The translations under genes and the position numbers were made by a program. 64,000 nt of DNA from Actomonas aquatica (GTDB lineage: Bacteria; Verrucomicrobiota; Verrucomicrobiia; Opitutales; Opitutaceae), in the NCBI RefSeq assembly GCF_019679435.2, contig NZ_CP139781.1:124001-188000 (forward strand). The letters are read 5' to 3'. Numbering within the stretch: the first letter of the stretch is position 1; the number at the start of each line of letters is the position of its first letter. Under the pieces are notes generated by a model. It ran no database searches. It was not told the origin of the DNA and saw nothing but the letters and a program-made list of their open reading frames with translations. Below, one piece after another: positions 38,241-46,884 of the stretch.

Positions 38241-39176
38241 TTACGCCGAATCGTTTTTCAGCGCGTTCACGCGACGGCTAACCTCATGGAGGCCGCCCAT
38301 GTTGAGTCGCTCTGCGAGCCATCGGTTGGTGACGGTCGTTTCGTCCTTCATCGCTGCTGCGATTCGCACCTTCCATTCCGCCGACTTTGGTTCGGTCAAC
38401 GCATCAACCTCGCGACGCTTCGCTTTCTTGAGGTGATGCCGCAGTCGTTCCGACCACACCGCATCCCGGTCAGGGCCTAGCGCGGTCCTTTGAACCTCCG
38501 GGTGCTCGCGCAGCTCCTCGTGTTGCTCAATCAACGACTTCTTAAACTTGGCTGAGCCGAGCACCCATCCCTGACACATCGATTCAAACTTCAGTTCTTT
38601 TTGCGCACGTGAGTCGGTTGCGAGAAAATCCAAGTATTCGCGGTAGGCGCGACGGCCGGGTTTGTTGTCCGCAAGGCCTCCGGCGTGAACCAGTGATTCA
38701 GATGCATCGAACCATGCCGGACGCTTCTTGGGATGCTCGATCCAATGCGCACTACTCCACGGCCACTCACCGAGTTGCTCGGCGGTCGCCAGCCTCGCGC
38801 GGACGGGGTTGAGGTGGATGTAGTGGCACAGCGCACCGAGATAATCGCTGCCTTCGACCAACAGGCTTTTGTAGCGGCCCTGGAAAAGGTGACCGCGTTC
38901 TGACCGGAGACGGTTGAACCGGGTGGCAAACGTTCCCTGCCAGATCTTCATGCCCTCGACCAAATCTCCGCGCGGCGTTTCCAGTGCGATGTGGAAGTGG
39001 TTGCTCATGATGACCCACGCATGGACCCGCCAATCCAGCTTGGTGGCGACTTCGTCCAAGCCGCGCAAAAACGCTTCCTTGGCTCCGTTGGTGGTGAAGA
39101 TACGGCGACGGTAGTTCCCGCGATTGATCACGTGGTAAATCGCGCCTTCGTATTCAAGCCGTGGCTGGCGGGGCAT
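38241..39176 (-). CDS. REP-associated tyrosine transposase (RAYT)
   Basis: A 311-residue single-strand transposase of the IS200/Y1 superfamily, RAYT branch. The N-terminus MPRQPRLEYEGAIYHVINRG and WVIMSNHFHIALETP carries the HUH pair (His-x-His); the family tyrosine region follows in FQGRYKSLLVEGSDY and LCHYIHLNPVRARL. The C-terminal helical extension is present (RTALGPDRDAVWSERL). The gene looks intact. It is bounded by inverted copies of a 28-base repeat, in one copy on the left and two tandem copies on the right. RAYTs mobilise or maintain REP palindromes, which are abundant in this window. Confidence 0.93.
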   Translation of the reverse strand: MPRQPRLEYEGAIYHVINRGNYRRRIFTTNGAKEAFLRGLDEVATKLDWRVHAWVIMSNHFHIALETPRGDLVEGMKIWQGTFATRFNRLRSERGHLFQGRYKSLLVEGSDYLGALCHYIHLNPVRARLATAEQLGEWPWSSAHWIEHPKKRPAWFDASESLVHAGGLADNKPGRRAYREYLDFLATDSRAQKELKFESMCQGWVLGSAKFKKSLIEQHEELREHPEVQRTALGPDRDAVWSERLRHHLKKAKRREVDALTEPKSAEWKVRIAAAMKDETTVTNRWLAERLNMGGLHEVSRRVNALKNDSA

Positions 39177-39209
39177 GGAACAACAGGGATATTGGGATGC
39201 TCGGGCGCC

Positions 39210-39306
39210 TCAACTACAAACTACAAAGCCTGACCCCTTACGGCTCTTGCTTCAACTACAAACTACAAAGCCTGACCCCTTACGGCTCTTGACCCCTTAC
39301 GGCTCT
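39210..39306. repeat. RAYT-flanking repeats, two tandem copies plus a partial third
   Basis: Two 40-base copies beginning TCAACTACAAACTACAAAGC occur with a 42-bp period (39210-39249 and 39252-39291), and the tail TGACCCCTTACGGCTCT is present a third time at 39290-39306. They are in inverted orientation to the copy at 38194-38223. The tandem arrangement suggests repeated insertion or slippage at the head of the transposase unit. Confidence 0.85.
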
Positions 39307-39343
39307 CTGTGGCTCGTTGGCTCGACTGGTTGGTTGGCCTTCT

Positions 39344-39844
39344 TCATAGATCTGATGACCAGAAATCGATTTCTTCTGAACACGAAATCGGATAGAACCG
39401 GCGTTCCGCCGCCGAATACCTGAATACGCCCTTCACCGGCACCTCGCCAATCTCCGCGTCGCCTTTCTCATCGTAGCGAACGGCCATTCCAGTAACGACA
39501 AAGTCGAGATACGGGTAGTCTCCTTCTCTGTGCCACTCGCATTTAAGCAAGCCTCCGCGAAATGTGCTACCATCGGCGTGCATATCATAGACTCGCACCG
39601 TCAGACCCGGAAGCGATACGGTGCCGTTTCCTTTCGTGGAGATACCGAAGCGAATCTTGATCAACTGGGAGTCGCTGATCAGGACACCGAGAACCACTTC
39701 CTCTGACAACGAAACTTTGTCTCGTAAGCGCTCGGCTTCGGAGACTGCGGCGGCATCGGGCCAAACGATCAATTGCTCGTCGCTCTCGTCGGCTCTTGTC
39801 GCGAGGGGAAGAACTAGGGTGAAAGCTAATGCTGCGAATCGCAT
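39344..39844 (-). CDS. secreted hypothetical protein
   Basis: A 166-residue protein I do not recognise. ATG at 39844 gives a signal peptide (MRFAALAFTLVLPLATRADE); the open frame continues upstream but without protein-like composition. The mature part is beta-rich (EEVVLGVLISDSQLIKIRFG, YLDFVVTGMAVRYDEKG, VKGVFRYSAAERRFYPISC). Its base composition is clearly less GC-rich than its neighbours, and it abuts the RAYT repeats. That points to recent acquisition or cargo-like association. It ends 38 bp from the partial third repeat. Confidence 0.65.
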   Translation of the reverse strand: MRFAALAFTLVLPLATRADESDEQLIVWPDAAAVSEAERLRDKVSLSEEVVLGVLISDSQLIKIRFGISTKGNGTVSLPGLTVRVYDMHADGSTFRGGLLKCEWHREGDYPYLDFVVTGMAVRYDEKGDAEIGEVPVKGVFRYSAAERRFYPISCSEEIDFWSSDL

Positions 39845-40095
39845 CTTTCCGGCCAACGTTGTATAGGCACAATTATTTGTGCGATAAAACGGTAAAGGTC
39901 CAAAACCCAAGGGATAAGGCAAGGGATTTGAAAAAGAGTGTGGCAGAATGACCCGTGTTTCGCGCAGTGACGGTTCAGCAGCATCGTGGTGCAGGTGATC
40001 GCTACGTAGTGTGATTCGGGCAACGGCGCGAGGGGAGCGGCCGACATCGCTGCGGTCGCGGGACCGGCGGCCGCCGCTACAATCGGAAAGATTGC

Positions 40096-41052
40096 TTAAC
40101 CCAGCACGCCCAGGCCGTGGAGGGCGGCGCAGATGGCGCCGTAGTCGCCGATGCGTTCGCCGAGGCGGGCGGAGCGGATGCTGCAGGTCTGGGCCCCGGG
40201 GGACAGGGCTTCGGCGTTGATCACGCGGCGCATGGCCGGTTCCAGCCAGCGGCGGCAGCGTCGATAGAGGTTGCCGGCGACGATGCACTCGGGGTCGAGG
40301 GCGTCGATGAGCAGGGCGAGCGCTGCGCCGAGTTTTTCGCCGGAGAGGCGCAGCACGGCTTGCGCGGTGGCATCACCGGCGTCGGCGGCGCGGCCGATGG
40401 CTTTGGCGGTGGGATGCGCCTGACGCCAGACGCGCCAGTCTGCCGGGCGCTCGGCGGTGGGGAGGTATTGCACCAGCTCAGGCAGGGCACCGCCGCTGCA
40501 GTAGCCTTCAAAGGAGCCGCGTTTGTGGTAGCCCTCGGGGCCGCGGGCGGCGAGGCGCCAGTGGCCGACTTCACCGGCGTTGCCGTTGGCGCCGGTGACG
40601 AGCCGGCCGTTGAGCACGATGCCGGCGCCCATGCCGGTGCCGGCGGTGAGGTAGATGAGCGAGTCGCAGTCGCGGCCGGCCCCAAAGCGCCACTCGGCGA
40701 GGGCGTTGGCGTTGGCGTCGTTGACGAGGAAGGAGGGCGCGCCGGTGAGGTGGGTCAGTAGGCGCGTGATGGGCACTTCGTCCCAACCGGGCAGGTTGGG
40801 CGGCGAGAGGATGAGTCCGCGTTTCGCGTCGAGGGGGCCGCCGCAGGCGATGCCGATCGCCACGAGGTCGCGCGGGAGACGTCCGCGCAGGCGGGCGCCG
40901 ATGTTTTCAAAGGTCTCGTCGGGTCCGGCGGACGGAAACTCGTCGAGGCGTTGGAGTCGGCCCTGGGGGCGCCAGCGGCAGAGCGCGACCTTGGTGCCGC
41001 CGATGTCGATACCGAGGTAGCTGCCGGCCGGAGCACTGGCCGTGGCGTTCAT
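40096..41052 (-). CDS. ROK-family sugar kinase or regulator
   Basis: A 318-residue ROK protein. ATP-binding motifs: YLGIDIGGTKVAL (residues 12-24) and LTAGTGMGAGIVLNGR. The GEVGHW block carries the first zinc-ligand His, but the following Cys-rich CGCGxxGC motif of typical ROK kinases is reduced to a single Cys (SFEGYCSGG). There is no HTH, so a kinase (glucokinase-type, for hexose or amino sugar) is more likely than a repressor. It overlaps the upstream GH5-like gene by four bases (ATGA) and closes the operon that starts at 48123; it would phosphorylate the sugar released. Confidence 0.85.
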   Translation of the reverse strand: MNATASAPAGSYLGIDIGGTKVALCRWRPQGRLQRLDEFPSAGPDETFENIGARLRGRLPRDLVAIGIACGGPLDAKRGLILSPPNLPGWDEVPITRLLTHLTGAPSFLVNDANANALAEWRFGAGRDCDSLIYLTAGTGMGAGIVLNGRLVTGANGNAGEVGHWRLAARGPEGYHKRGSFEGYCSGGALPELVQYLPTAERPADWRVWRQAHPTAKAIGRAADAGDATAQAVLRLSGEKLGAALALLIDALDPECIVAGNLYRRCRRWLEPAMRRVINAEALSPGAQTCSIRSARLGERIGDYGAICAALHGLGVLG

Positions 41053-42743
41053 CGTTGGCGCCGCGGGGAAGCGGTGGGTTTGAGCGCGCGTAACATGCCG
41101 CGATACCAGCGGGCCCAGCGGGGGCGGTCGTCGCGATCGGCGGAGTGGCGGGCAAAGTCGTCGTCGGGTTGAGCGAGGCAGGCGACGACGCGGCCCTGGC
41201 CGACGTCGTGCGCGAGCACCACCGGACGTTTGCGCTTATCTTTGGCCAACACCTGGGCGGTGCGCGGTTCGAAGCCAGTGAAGACGCCTTTGGCGAAATC
41301 GGTGAAGTGCCAGGTCTGGCCGAAGGCGACCACGCCGGGGGCGGAGGGCGCGTAGAGATCGGTGGCATCGGCGCCGAGCAGGGCGTTGATTTCGACGCCG
41401 CAGGTGGTGAGGTCGACGCCGTGCCACAGCACGCGGCCGCCGTCTTCCACCCAGGCCTGCAGCTGCTCCACCTCGCGGGCGGTGAGGGAGGCGCCGGTGA
41501 TGACGATGGTATGGGCGCTGATGTCGGTGAGCGGCCGGTCGCCGCGCACGACGCCGACGCGGTGGCCGAGTTCGGTGAGGGTGTAGTGGGCGATGACGAG
41601 GCGACGGGAGAGCTCCTGCGGCACGTTGCCGGGGTTGAGCGGCTCGTCGCGATCGTAGTAGTGGAGCGGCCAATACAGGGCGACGTCACCCTGGTCGGTC
41701 ACTGGCTTGGGGCGGTCGGCGAGGGTGGCGATGAATTCGCCGAAGACGCGCAAGGTGGGTTTGAGTTCGTCGCGGTCGTTGGCGATGCCGAGCGGACCCT
41801 CGAAGGCGTTTTTGTTGTAGGGATGGCCGGGGGCGCTGAAGTCGCGCAGGCTCCACCAGAGGAAACCGTTGGCGCCGGCCTCCCAGGCGGCGGGCAGCAT
41901 GGCGCGCAGATAGGTGTCGCAGCACTCGCCGAGGGTGAAGATGGTGCCGAACTCCTGCATCATGACCGGACCGAAGGCACGGGCGCATTTGAGGTAGAGC
42001 GGGAAGAGGCTGGCGGTGAGGGGATCGGTCATGCCGTCGACCGAGAGGGAATGCCACGCCCCGTTGGGGTAGGTGTGCATTGAATACAGGTCGCAGCCCT
42101 CCTGAGCGTCGAAGCGCCAGCCGGTGTCGACGGTGATCTGGGCCTGTTCGTTGCCGGAGATGATGAGGCAGTCGGGGTAGGCGCGGCGCACGGCGCGGTT
42201 GACCTCGGTGCACCAGGAAATGACGTCGGCGGGCGGCGCCTCGAGGCAGTCGGGCAGGCAGCAGATCTCGTTGCCCTGATCGACGGCGAGGATAGTCTGG
42301 CGGTGCGGCGCGAGGGCGCGGGCGACGCGGCCGGCGAAGGCGAAGCCGCGGCGGCGCAGGGTGGGATCGGCGAAGAGGTTGCGGCCGGCTTTCCACTCGG
42401 GCCAGAAGATGCCGCCACTCATCCAGCCGACGAAGAGGGACGGCTGGGTGAGCAGTTTGCGCTTGGCGCACCATTTGAGGAAGGTGTCGAGGCGCTTGAA
42501 GGCGGTGGCGTTGTAGCGGCCGGGCGTGGGCTCGAAGTCCTGCCAGCGCACAAAGAAACGCACGCAGTTGAAGCCGAGGGCAACCATCGTATCGAGGTCG
42601 TGCTGGATCTCGCGGACGGGCCAGCGTTGCCACATTTCGACGCCGCAGGAGCCGGGCCAGTAATTGACGCCGACGGGAATGATGCGTTGCTCCCCGCGGG
42701 CGAAGTAGCCCGAGGAGGTGAGGTGAAAGACGGGTTTGGGCAT
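41049..42743 (-). CDS. GH5-like glycoside hydrolase
   Basis: A 564-residue enzyme without an obvious signal peptide. The N-terminal 330 residues look like a clan-A TIM barrel: INYWPGS-type start (VGVNYWPGSCGVEMWQRW), NCVRFFVRWQDFEP, the acid/base candidate Glu in AVDQGNEICC, and nucleophile candidate Glu in VMMQEFGTI. This matches GH5 mannanase/beta-mannosidase-like enzymes. The C-terminal 200 residues resemble the glutamine-amidotransferase-like domain of GH42-type enzymes (ITGASLTAREVEQLQAWVED). ATG 42743 is 27 bp after the sulfatase gene; an in-frame ATG at 42761 is also possible. The exact sugar is unknown. Confidence 0.78.
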   Translation of the reverse strand: MPKPVFHLTSSGYFARGEQRIIPVGVNYWPGSCGVEMWQRWPVREIQHDLDTMVALGFNCVRFFVRWQDFEPTPGRYNATAFKRLDTFLKWCAKRKLLTQPSLFVGWMSGGIFWPEWKAGRNLFADPTLRRRGFAFAGRVARALAPHRQTILAVDQGNEICCLPDCLEAPPADVISWCTEVNRAVRRAYPDCLIISGNEQAQITVDTGWRFDAQEGCDLYSMHTYPNGAWHSLSVDGMTDPLTASLFPLYLKCARAFGPVMMQEFGTIFTLGECCDTYLRAMLPAAWEAGANGFLWWSLRDFSAPGHPYNKNAFEGPLGIANDRDELKPTLRVFGEFIATLADRPKPVTDQGDVALYWPLHYYDRDEPLNPGNVPQELSRRLVIAHYTLTELGHRVGVVRGDRPLTDISAHTIVITGASLTAREVEQLQAWVEDGGRVLWHGVDLTTCGVEINALLGADATDLYAPSAPGVVAFGQTWHFTDFAKGVFTGFEPRTAQVLAKDKRKRPVVLAHDVGQGRVVACLAQPDDDFARHSADRDDRPRWARWYRGMLRALKPTASPRRQR

Positions 42744-42769
42744 GGAAAAAATGACGGGCAAGCCGTCCG

Positions 42770-44227
42770 TCAGGGCCGGGCGTCGATCATGGTGCCGTCG
42801 GCCAGAACAAACTGGTTGGAATACGGGTAGGTGTGTTTGTGCTCCGGCGCGATGGGGTGGGCGTCGTAACGCTGGCGCTGGAGGTCGGGCTCCCAGAGCT
42901 GGTGGAGGCGCGCGAGGAGGCGGTCGCGTGTGGTCGAGTGCGCGGGATCGTTGAACAGGTTGTGCTGCTCGGCCGGGTCGGCAGAGAGGTCGTAGAGCTC
43001 GTCCGCGCCGTCGAGGTAGTGGTTCAACTTCCAGCGGTCGGTGCGCAGCATGCAGCCGGCGTGGGCGGGCTCACCGAGGACGACGCTTTCGCTCCATACC
43101 TCGTCGCGGTCGAGCGCGGCGCCGGTGAAGAGCGGGGCGAGGCTACGGCCGCGGCAGGAGTCGGGGGCCGGGACGCCGGCGAGCTCGCAGAAGGTGGGAT
43201 ACCAATCGACCAGCCCAACGAGGTCCGACACGCGGCGCGGCGTCGGGATGCCGGCGGGCCAACGCACCAGCAGCGGCACGCGGGCGCTGGCGTCGAAGAA
43301 CACGGTCTTTTGCCAGGTGCCGCGCTCGCCGGCCATCTCGCCGTGATCGCTGGAGTAGATGACCAGGGTGTTTTCGCGCAGGCCGAGGTAGTCGAGGGTG
43401 GCGAGGATGCGGCCGATGGCGTCGTCGATCCATTCGATGCAACCGTAGTAAGCGGCGAGGGCGCGTTCGTGGGCGGCGCGGTGGCGTCGCTCCGGGTCGG
43501 GTTCGCCGTTGTTGCGCATGGCGGCGCGCACGAACGGCACCTCGCGCTCGAACTGGCCGGGCGGAACCTCGGGCAAGCTGACCTTGCCGGCGTGGCGCTC
43601 GAAGTAGTGCGCGGGTGGGCAGAGCGGGAAATGTGGTTTGTCGAAGTGGACGCTCAGGCAGAACGGATCGTCGGCGCGGGTGGCGGTGTGCGCCTGCAGC
43701 CACTTGGCGGCCTCGGCCACGCAGATCTCGGTTTGGGTGAGGGGGAGCGGAATGCCGGACGGACCGGCGGGTTTTACGACGCCGCCGAGGCCGGATTCGC
43801 CGCGGTCGGGACGGCGGGCCGGGTCGGGTTGGTGGGCCTGGCCCTTGAGGTCGCCGTAGGGACGTTCCTGATACCCCTGATATTGATCGCCGTTGAAGTG
43901 AGTTTTGCCGATGACGGCGGTGCGGTAGCCGGCGGCGGAGAGCGTGGCGGGGAAGGTCGGCAGGCGGCCGTCGAGCACGTGGCGGTTGTCGTAGACGCCG
44001 TGGTCGCGGGAGAGGGCGCCGGTCATGAGGCAGGCGCGGCTGGCGGCGCAGACCGGGTTCTGGCAATAGGCGCGATCGAAGGTGAGGCCCTCGGCGGCGA
44101 GTTGATCGAGGGCGGGGGTGGCGAGGGTCGGGTGCCCGGCGTAACCGGCGCAGCCGGCGTGGTGCTGATCGCTTAGGAGGAAGAGGATGTTGGGACGGAG
44201 AGCGCTCACGGCTGCGGCAGGGTCCAT
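42770..44227 (-). CDS. type I sulfatase with C-A-A-S-R active site
   Basis: A 485-residue sulfatase with no signal peptide, so probably cytoplasmic. The formylglycine site is CAASRACLMTG (Cys near 60), a CxAxR variant accepted by anaerobic maturases rather than the common CxPxR. Metal ligands: NILFLLSDQHH (here DQ, in place of DD) at the start and SSDHGEMAGE (near 290). The C-terminal WKLNHYLDGADELYDL fits choline-sulfatase-like or polysaccharide sulfatases. It overlaps the upstream 851-residue hydrolase gene by 22 bases. The maturase at 22843 would activate it. Confidence 0.9.
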   Translation of the reverse strand: MDPAAAVSALRPNILFLLSDQHHAGCAGYAGHPTLATPALDQLAAEGLTFDRAYCQNPVCAASRACLMTGALSRDHGVYDNRHVLDGRLPTFPATLSAAGYRTAVIGKTHFNGDQYQGYQERPYGDLKGQAHQPDPARRPDRGESGLGGVVKPAGPSGIPLPLTQTEICVAEAAKWLQAHTATRADDPFCLSVHFDKPHFPLCPPAHYFERHAGKVSLPEVPPGQFEREVPFVRAAMRNNGEPDPERRHRAAHERALAAYYGCIEWIDDAIGRILATLDYLGLRENTLVIYSSDHGEMAGERGTWQKTVFFDASARVPLLVRWPAGIPTPRRVSDLVGLVDWYPTFCELAGVPAPDSCRGRSLAPLFTGAALDRDEVWSESVVLGEPAHAGCMLRTDRWKLNHYLDGADELYDLSADPAEQHNLFNDPAHSTTRDRLLARLHQLWEPDLQRQRYDAHPIAPEHKHTYPYSNQFVLADGTMIDARP

Positions 44228-46761
44228 TGGTTGGTGAAGTGACCGGCTTCGACGATGCCGGCGTCCTGCACGCGAATGAAGTCGGGCAGCAGGTTCACCG
44301 GCTGGATGTAACCGGCGCGCAGCCCGAGGTCCGGACGGCTGAGCACGGCGGTTTGCCAGACGACGACGTAGTGGTCGGGGCTCTCGGGATTGGGCTGGAT
44401 GAAGACGGTGTCGCCGGTGAGCAGCTCGCGCGGCAGTTGGGGGGCGTAGCGGCGCAGCAGCGGGTGACTGTCGACCGAGCCGAAGAGGATGAGGTCCTTG
44501 GTGGCGATGTCCTCGGCGGTGACGGCAGCGGCGGGTTTGAGCGGGAACTCGCCGTGGATGACGAGGCGGGTGGGCGGATTGCGAATGGCGTCGAGCTCGG
44601 CGATGGCGAGTGCGCGGTCGCCGGGGGCGTCACCGTAGACGGCGAGGAAAGGGCGGGTGAAGGCGTCGCCGACGGGACCCTGCAGGCCGGGGCGTTTGGC
44701 GCCGGCCGGTATGGCCGGAGCGGATACAGTGGACCAGGCACCGGCGGCGTCGCGGGTGAGATGGACGATGGCGCTGAGTTGCTCTGCGGGGATGACGGAG
44801 TCGTCGATGGCGAGGGCCGGCATGGCGTCGGCGGTGATGCCGGCGTCGGCGAGGTGCAGGGTGAGCGCGGCGATGTTGGCGGTGGTGACGTTGAGCGTGG
44901 GCGGCGTGGGGGCCGGAGGTTTGATACCGCGGCGACGCGCGGCGGGCGGCAGGGGAGGCGGAATGCCGTTGTCGTGGGTGGCGGTGATCGTGGCGACGGT
45001 GGCGGGGGCGCTGAGTTGGTCGATGTCCACCCAATAGGCGCGGTGGTAGCGCAGGGTATTAGTCATGAACTTCACCTCGGGCGGGGCGGTGGGCGTGGGC
45101 ACTTGCGTGGCCTGGGCGGTGAACATGGCGTGGGACAATTCGCGGGCCCAGTAGTGACCCTTGCCGGGGAAAAACTCGGTGGTGGCGAAGCCGCCGGCGG
45201 CGACGACGCCGTCCATGAAGAAGGTGGAATCGGTCTGGATGCCGGCGCCGGCGTTCTTGAGATAAACGAGGACGTTGCGGGCGTTGGGGAAGAGGTTTTC
45301 CTGACTGAACATCACGAGCTGCGGGCGCATCCACGCGGGCAGGGCGGTCGGGTCGGCGAGTTCATCGTCGAAGCCCATGGCGGCGTCGATGGGGGTGATG
45401 CTGCCGAAGCGATCGGGGTAGTGCAGGCCGACCATCCACGCGCCGGCGCCGCCCATGGAGTGGCCCATGATGAAGATGCGATCATCGGGGATGGAAACGC
45501 GGCGGCGGGTGTCGGCAATGGCTTCGAGCACGTCGGTTTCGCCGATTCCCTGATAGAAGGAATTGCCGCGGCCGAAGGGGTGAATGACCACGGTGGGATC
45601 GTCGGTGTCGATCCACGCGGTGACGCCCTGACCGGTCCAAGTCTGGCGGCGATCGGCGAGGGTTTTGGGACCGATGCCGTGGAGTTGGATGAGGAGATCG
45701 TAGGGTTTGGCCGGATCGTAGCCGGGCGGCACCCACAGACCGTAGGGTTGCACGGAGCCATCGGCAGCCGAGCGGAAGTAGCGCATCTGGTATTCGCCCG
45801 GCGTGAGCGGCGTGGTGGCGTCGGCGGCGAGCAAGCGTTCGAGTTCGGCGAAGCCGGCCTCGGATTCGTAGGTCAGGTAGTCGACGCCGTCGCGCGTGAT
45901 GACGCGGGACTCGCCCGGCATGGGGGTGTCGGGTTCCGCGGCGGCGCGCGGGCGGGAGGAGGGCGCAGATGCCGCGGAGGTCGTGGTGGTGGAGCTGGTG
46001 GAAGCGGAAGCGGCGGCAGGGAAACGGGCGAACCACGGCAGGATGCGGTCGTTGGCATCGGCCTCGCGGAGGATGCCGGGGTGGTTGACGCCGGGATAGG
46101 TGTAGCGCTCGTAGGGCGTGCCGACCTCGGCGAGCACCTCGGCGAGGAGGGCGGACCATTCCGGCAGCACGCGGGTATCGGCTTCGCCGTGGAGGATGAG
46201 CATCGGCGTGCGGATGTGGCGGGCCTGCTCGGCGGAGATGTAGAGGCGCTCCGGGTTTTCCTGAATGCCTCCGGCCATGATGGCGGCGGCGGCGACGAGG
46301 TCGGGATGTTCGGCGACGAGCCCGCAGGTGAGGATGGCACCCATGCTGAAGCCCCAGGCGTAGCGGCGTTCGGGGGCGACGTCGGGCAGGGCGGCGAGAA
46401 TATCGAAACAGGCTTTGGCGCGGCGGATGTTTTCGGGACTGGCGGCGTTGTCGGGATTGCGCATCTGGCCCGGGCCGGCGTGGGCGTAGTCGACCGCGAT
46501 GGCGACGTAGCCGGCGTCGGCGAACTGTTGGGCGCGATGGCGTTGATTTGCGGCGGAACCACCGAGACCGTGGCTGAGCAGCACGGCGGGGCGGGGACCG
46601 TCGGCGGGGGCGGACGGCTCGATGAGGATGCCTTGGAGGGTGGTGTCACCCCAGGGGAGGGTCCAGGTGTCGCCGTCGCGTTGAAAGCCGGTGGGCAAGG
46701 CGGCGCTGAGGACGGTGGCGAGGAGGAGGAAGCCGGTGAAAAGACGCAGGCGAAGGGTCAT
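44206..46761 (-). CDS. tandem two-domain alpha/beta-hydrolase, secreted
   Basis: An 851-residue protein with a signal peptide (LRLFTGFLLLATVLSAALP) and two complete alpha/beta-hydrolase domains. Domain 1 (about 20-240) is dienelactone-hydrolase-like: LLSHGLGGSA, GFSMGAILT, HGEADTRVL, PGVNHPGI. A Ser/Ala/Thr/Pro-rich linker follows (near 245-275). Domain 2 (about 305-570) is PHB-depolymerase/feruloyl-esterase-like: QLHGIGPKT, GHSMGGAGAW, FFPGKGHYW. The last 280 residues are beta-rich with no clear family. A fusion of two esterases in one secreted chain is unusual. It lies between an EF-hand esterase and a sulfatase in the same operon, so it probably strips acyl groups from the same polymer. 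Confidence 0.82.
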   Translation of the reverse strand: MTLRLRLFTGFLLLATVLSAALPTGFQRDGDTWTLPWGDTTLQGILIEPSAPADGPRPAVLLSHGLGGSAANQRHRAQQFADAGYVAIAVDYAHAGPGQMRNPDNAASPENIRRAKACFDILAALPDVAPERRYAWGFSMGAILTCGLVAEHPDLVAAAAIMAGGIQENPERLYISAEQARHIRTPMLILHGEADTRVLPEWSALLAEVLAEVGTPYERYTYPGVNHPGILREADANDRILPWFARFPAAASASTSSTTTTSAASAPSSRPRAAAEPDTPMPGESRVITRDGVDYLTYESEAGFAELERLLAADATTPLTPGEYQMRYFRSAADGSVQPYGLWVPPGYDPAKPYDLLIQLHGIGPKTLADRRQTWTGQGVTAWIDTDDPTVVIHPFGRGNSFYQGIGETDVLEAIADTRRRVSIPDDRIFIMGHSMGGAGAWMVGLHYPDRFGSITPIDAAMGFDDELADPTALPAWMRPQLVMFSQENLFPNARNVLVYLKNAGAGIQTDSTFFMDGVVAAGGFATTEFFPGKGHYWARELSHAMFTAQATQVPTPTAPPEVKFMTNTLRYHRAYWVDIDQLSAPATVATITATHDNGIPPPLPPAARRRGIKPPAPTPPTLNVTTANIAALTLHLADAGITADAMPALAIDDSVIPAEQLSAIVHLTRDAAGAWSTVSAPAIPAGAKRPGLQGPVGDAFTRPFLAVYGDAPGDRALAIAELDAIRNPPTRLVIHGEFPLKPAAAVTAEDIATKDLILFGSVDSHPLLRRYAPQLPRELLTGDTVFIQPNPESPDHYVVVWQTAVLSRPDLGLRAGYIQPVNLLPDFIRVQDAGIVEAGHFTNQWTLPQP

Positions 46762-46884
46762 GGGGAACAGGCGGATAAGGGAGCCTAACAGGAACGGGGA
46801 CGAGCGGAGGCGGCGGAGCCGGCGGCGCGAATCGACGGATGACGCGACGGAAGCGATGCGGCCGCCGCGGGGCGCGGCAGGGGG

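Noticed and set aside
40037..40085. Hairpin-like GCGGCC...GGCCGC followed by CTAC downstream of the ROK gene
   Set aside because: The arms are short and low complexity in GC-rich DNA; resemblance to the REP-like family is too weak to list.
44227..46788. An 853-codon plus-strand open frame opposite the dual hydrolase
   Set aside because: Antisense of a gene with two complete hydrolase triads; Gly/Val/Glu-rich composition.
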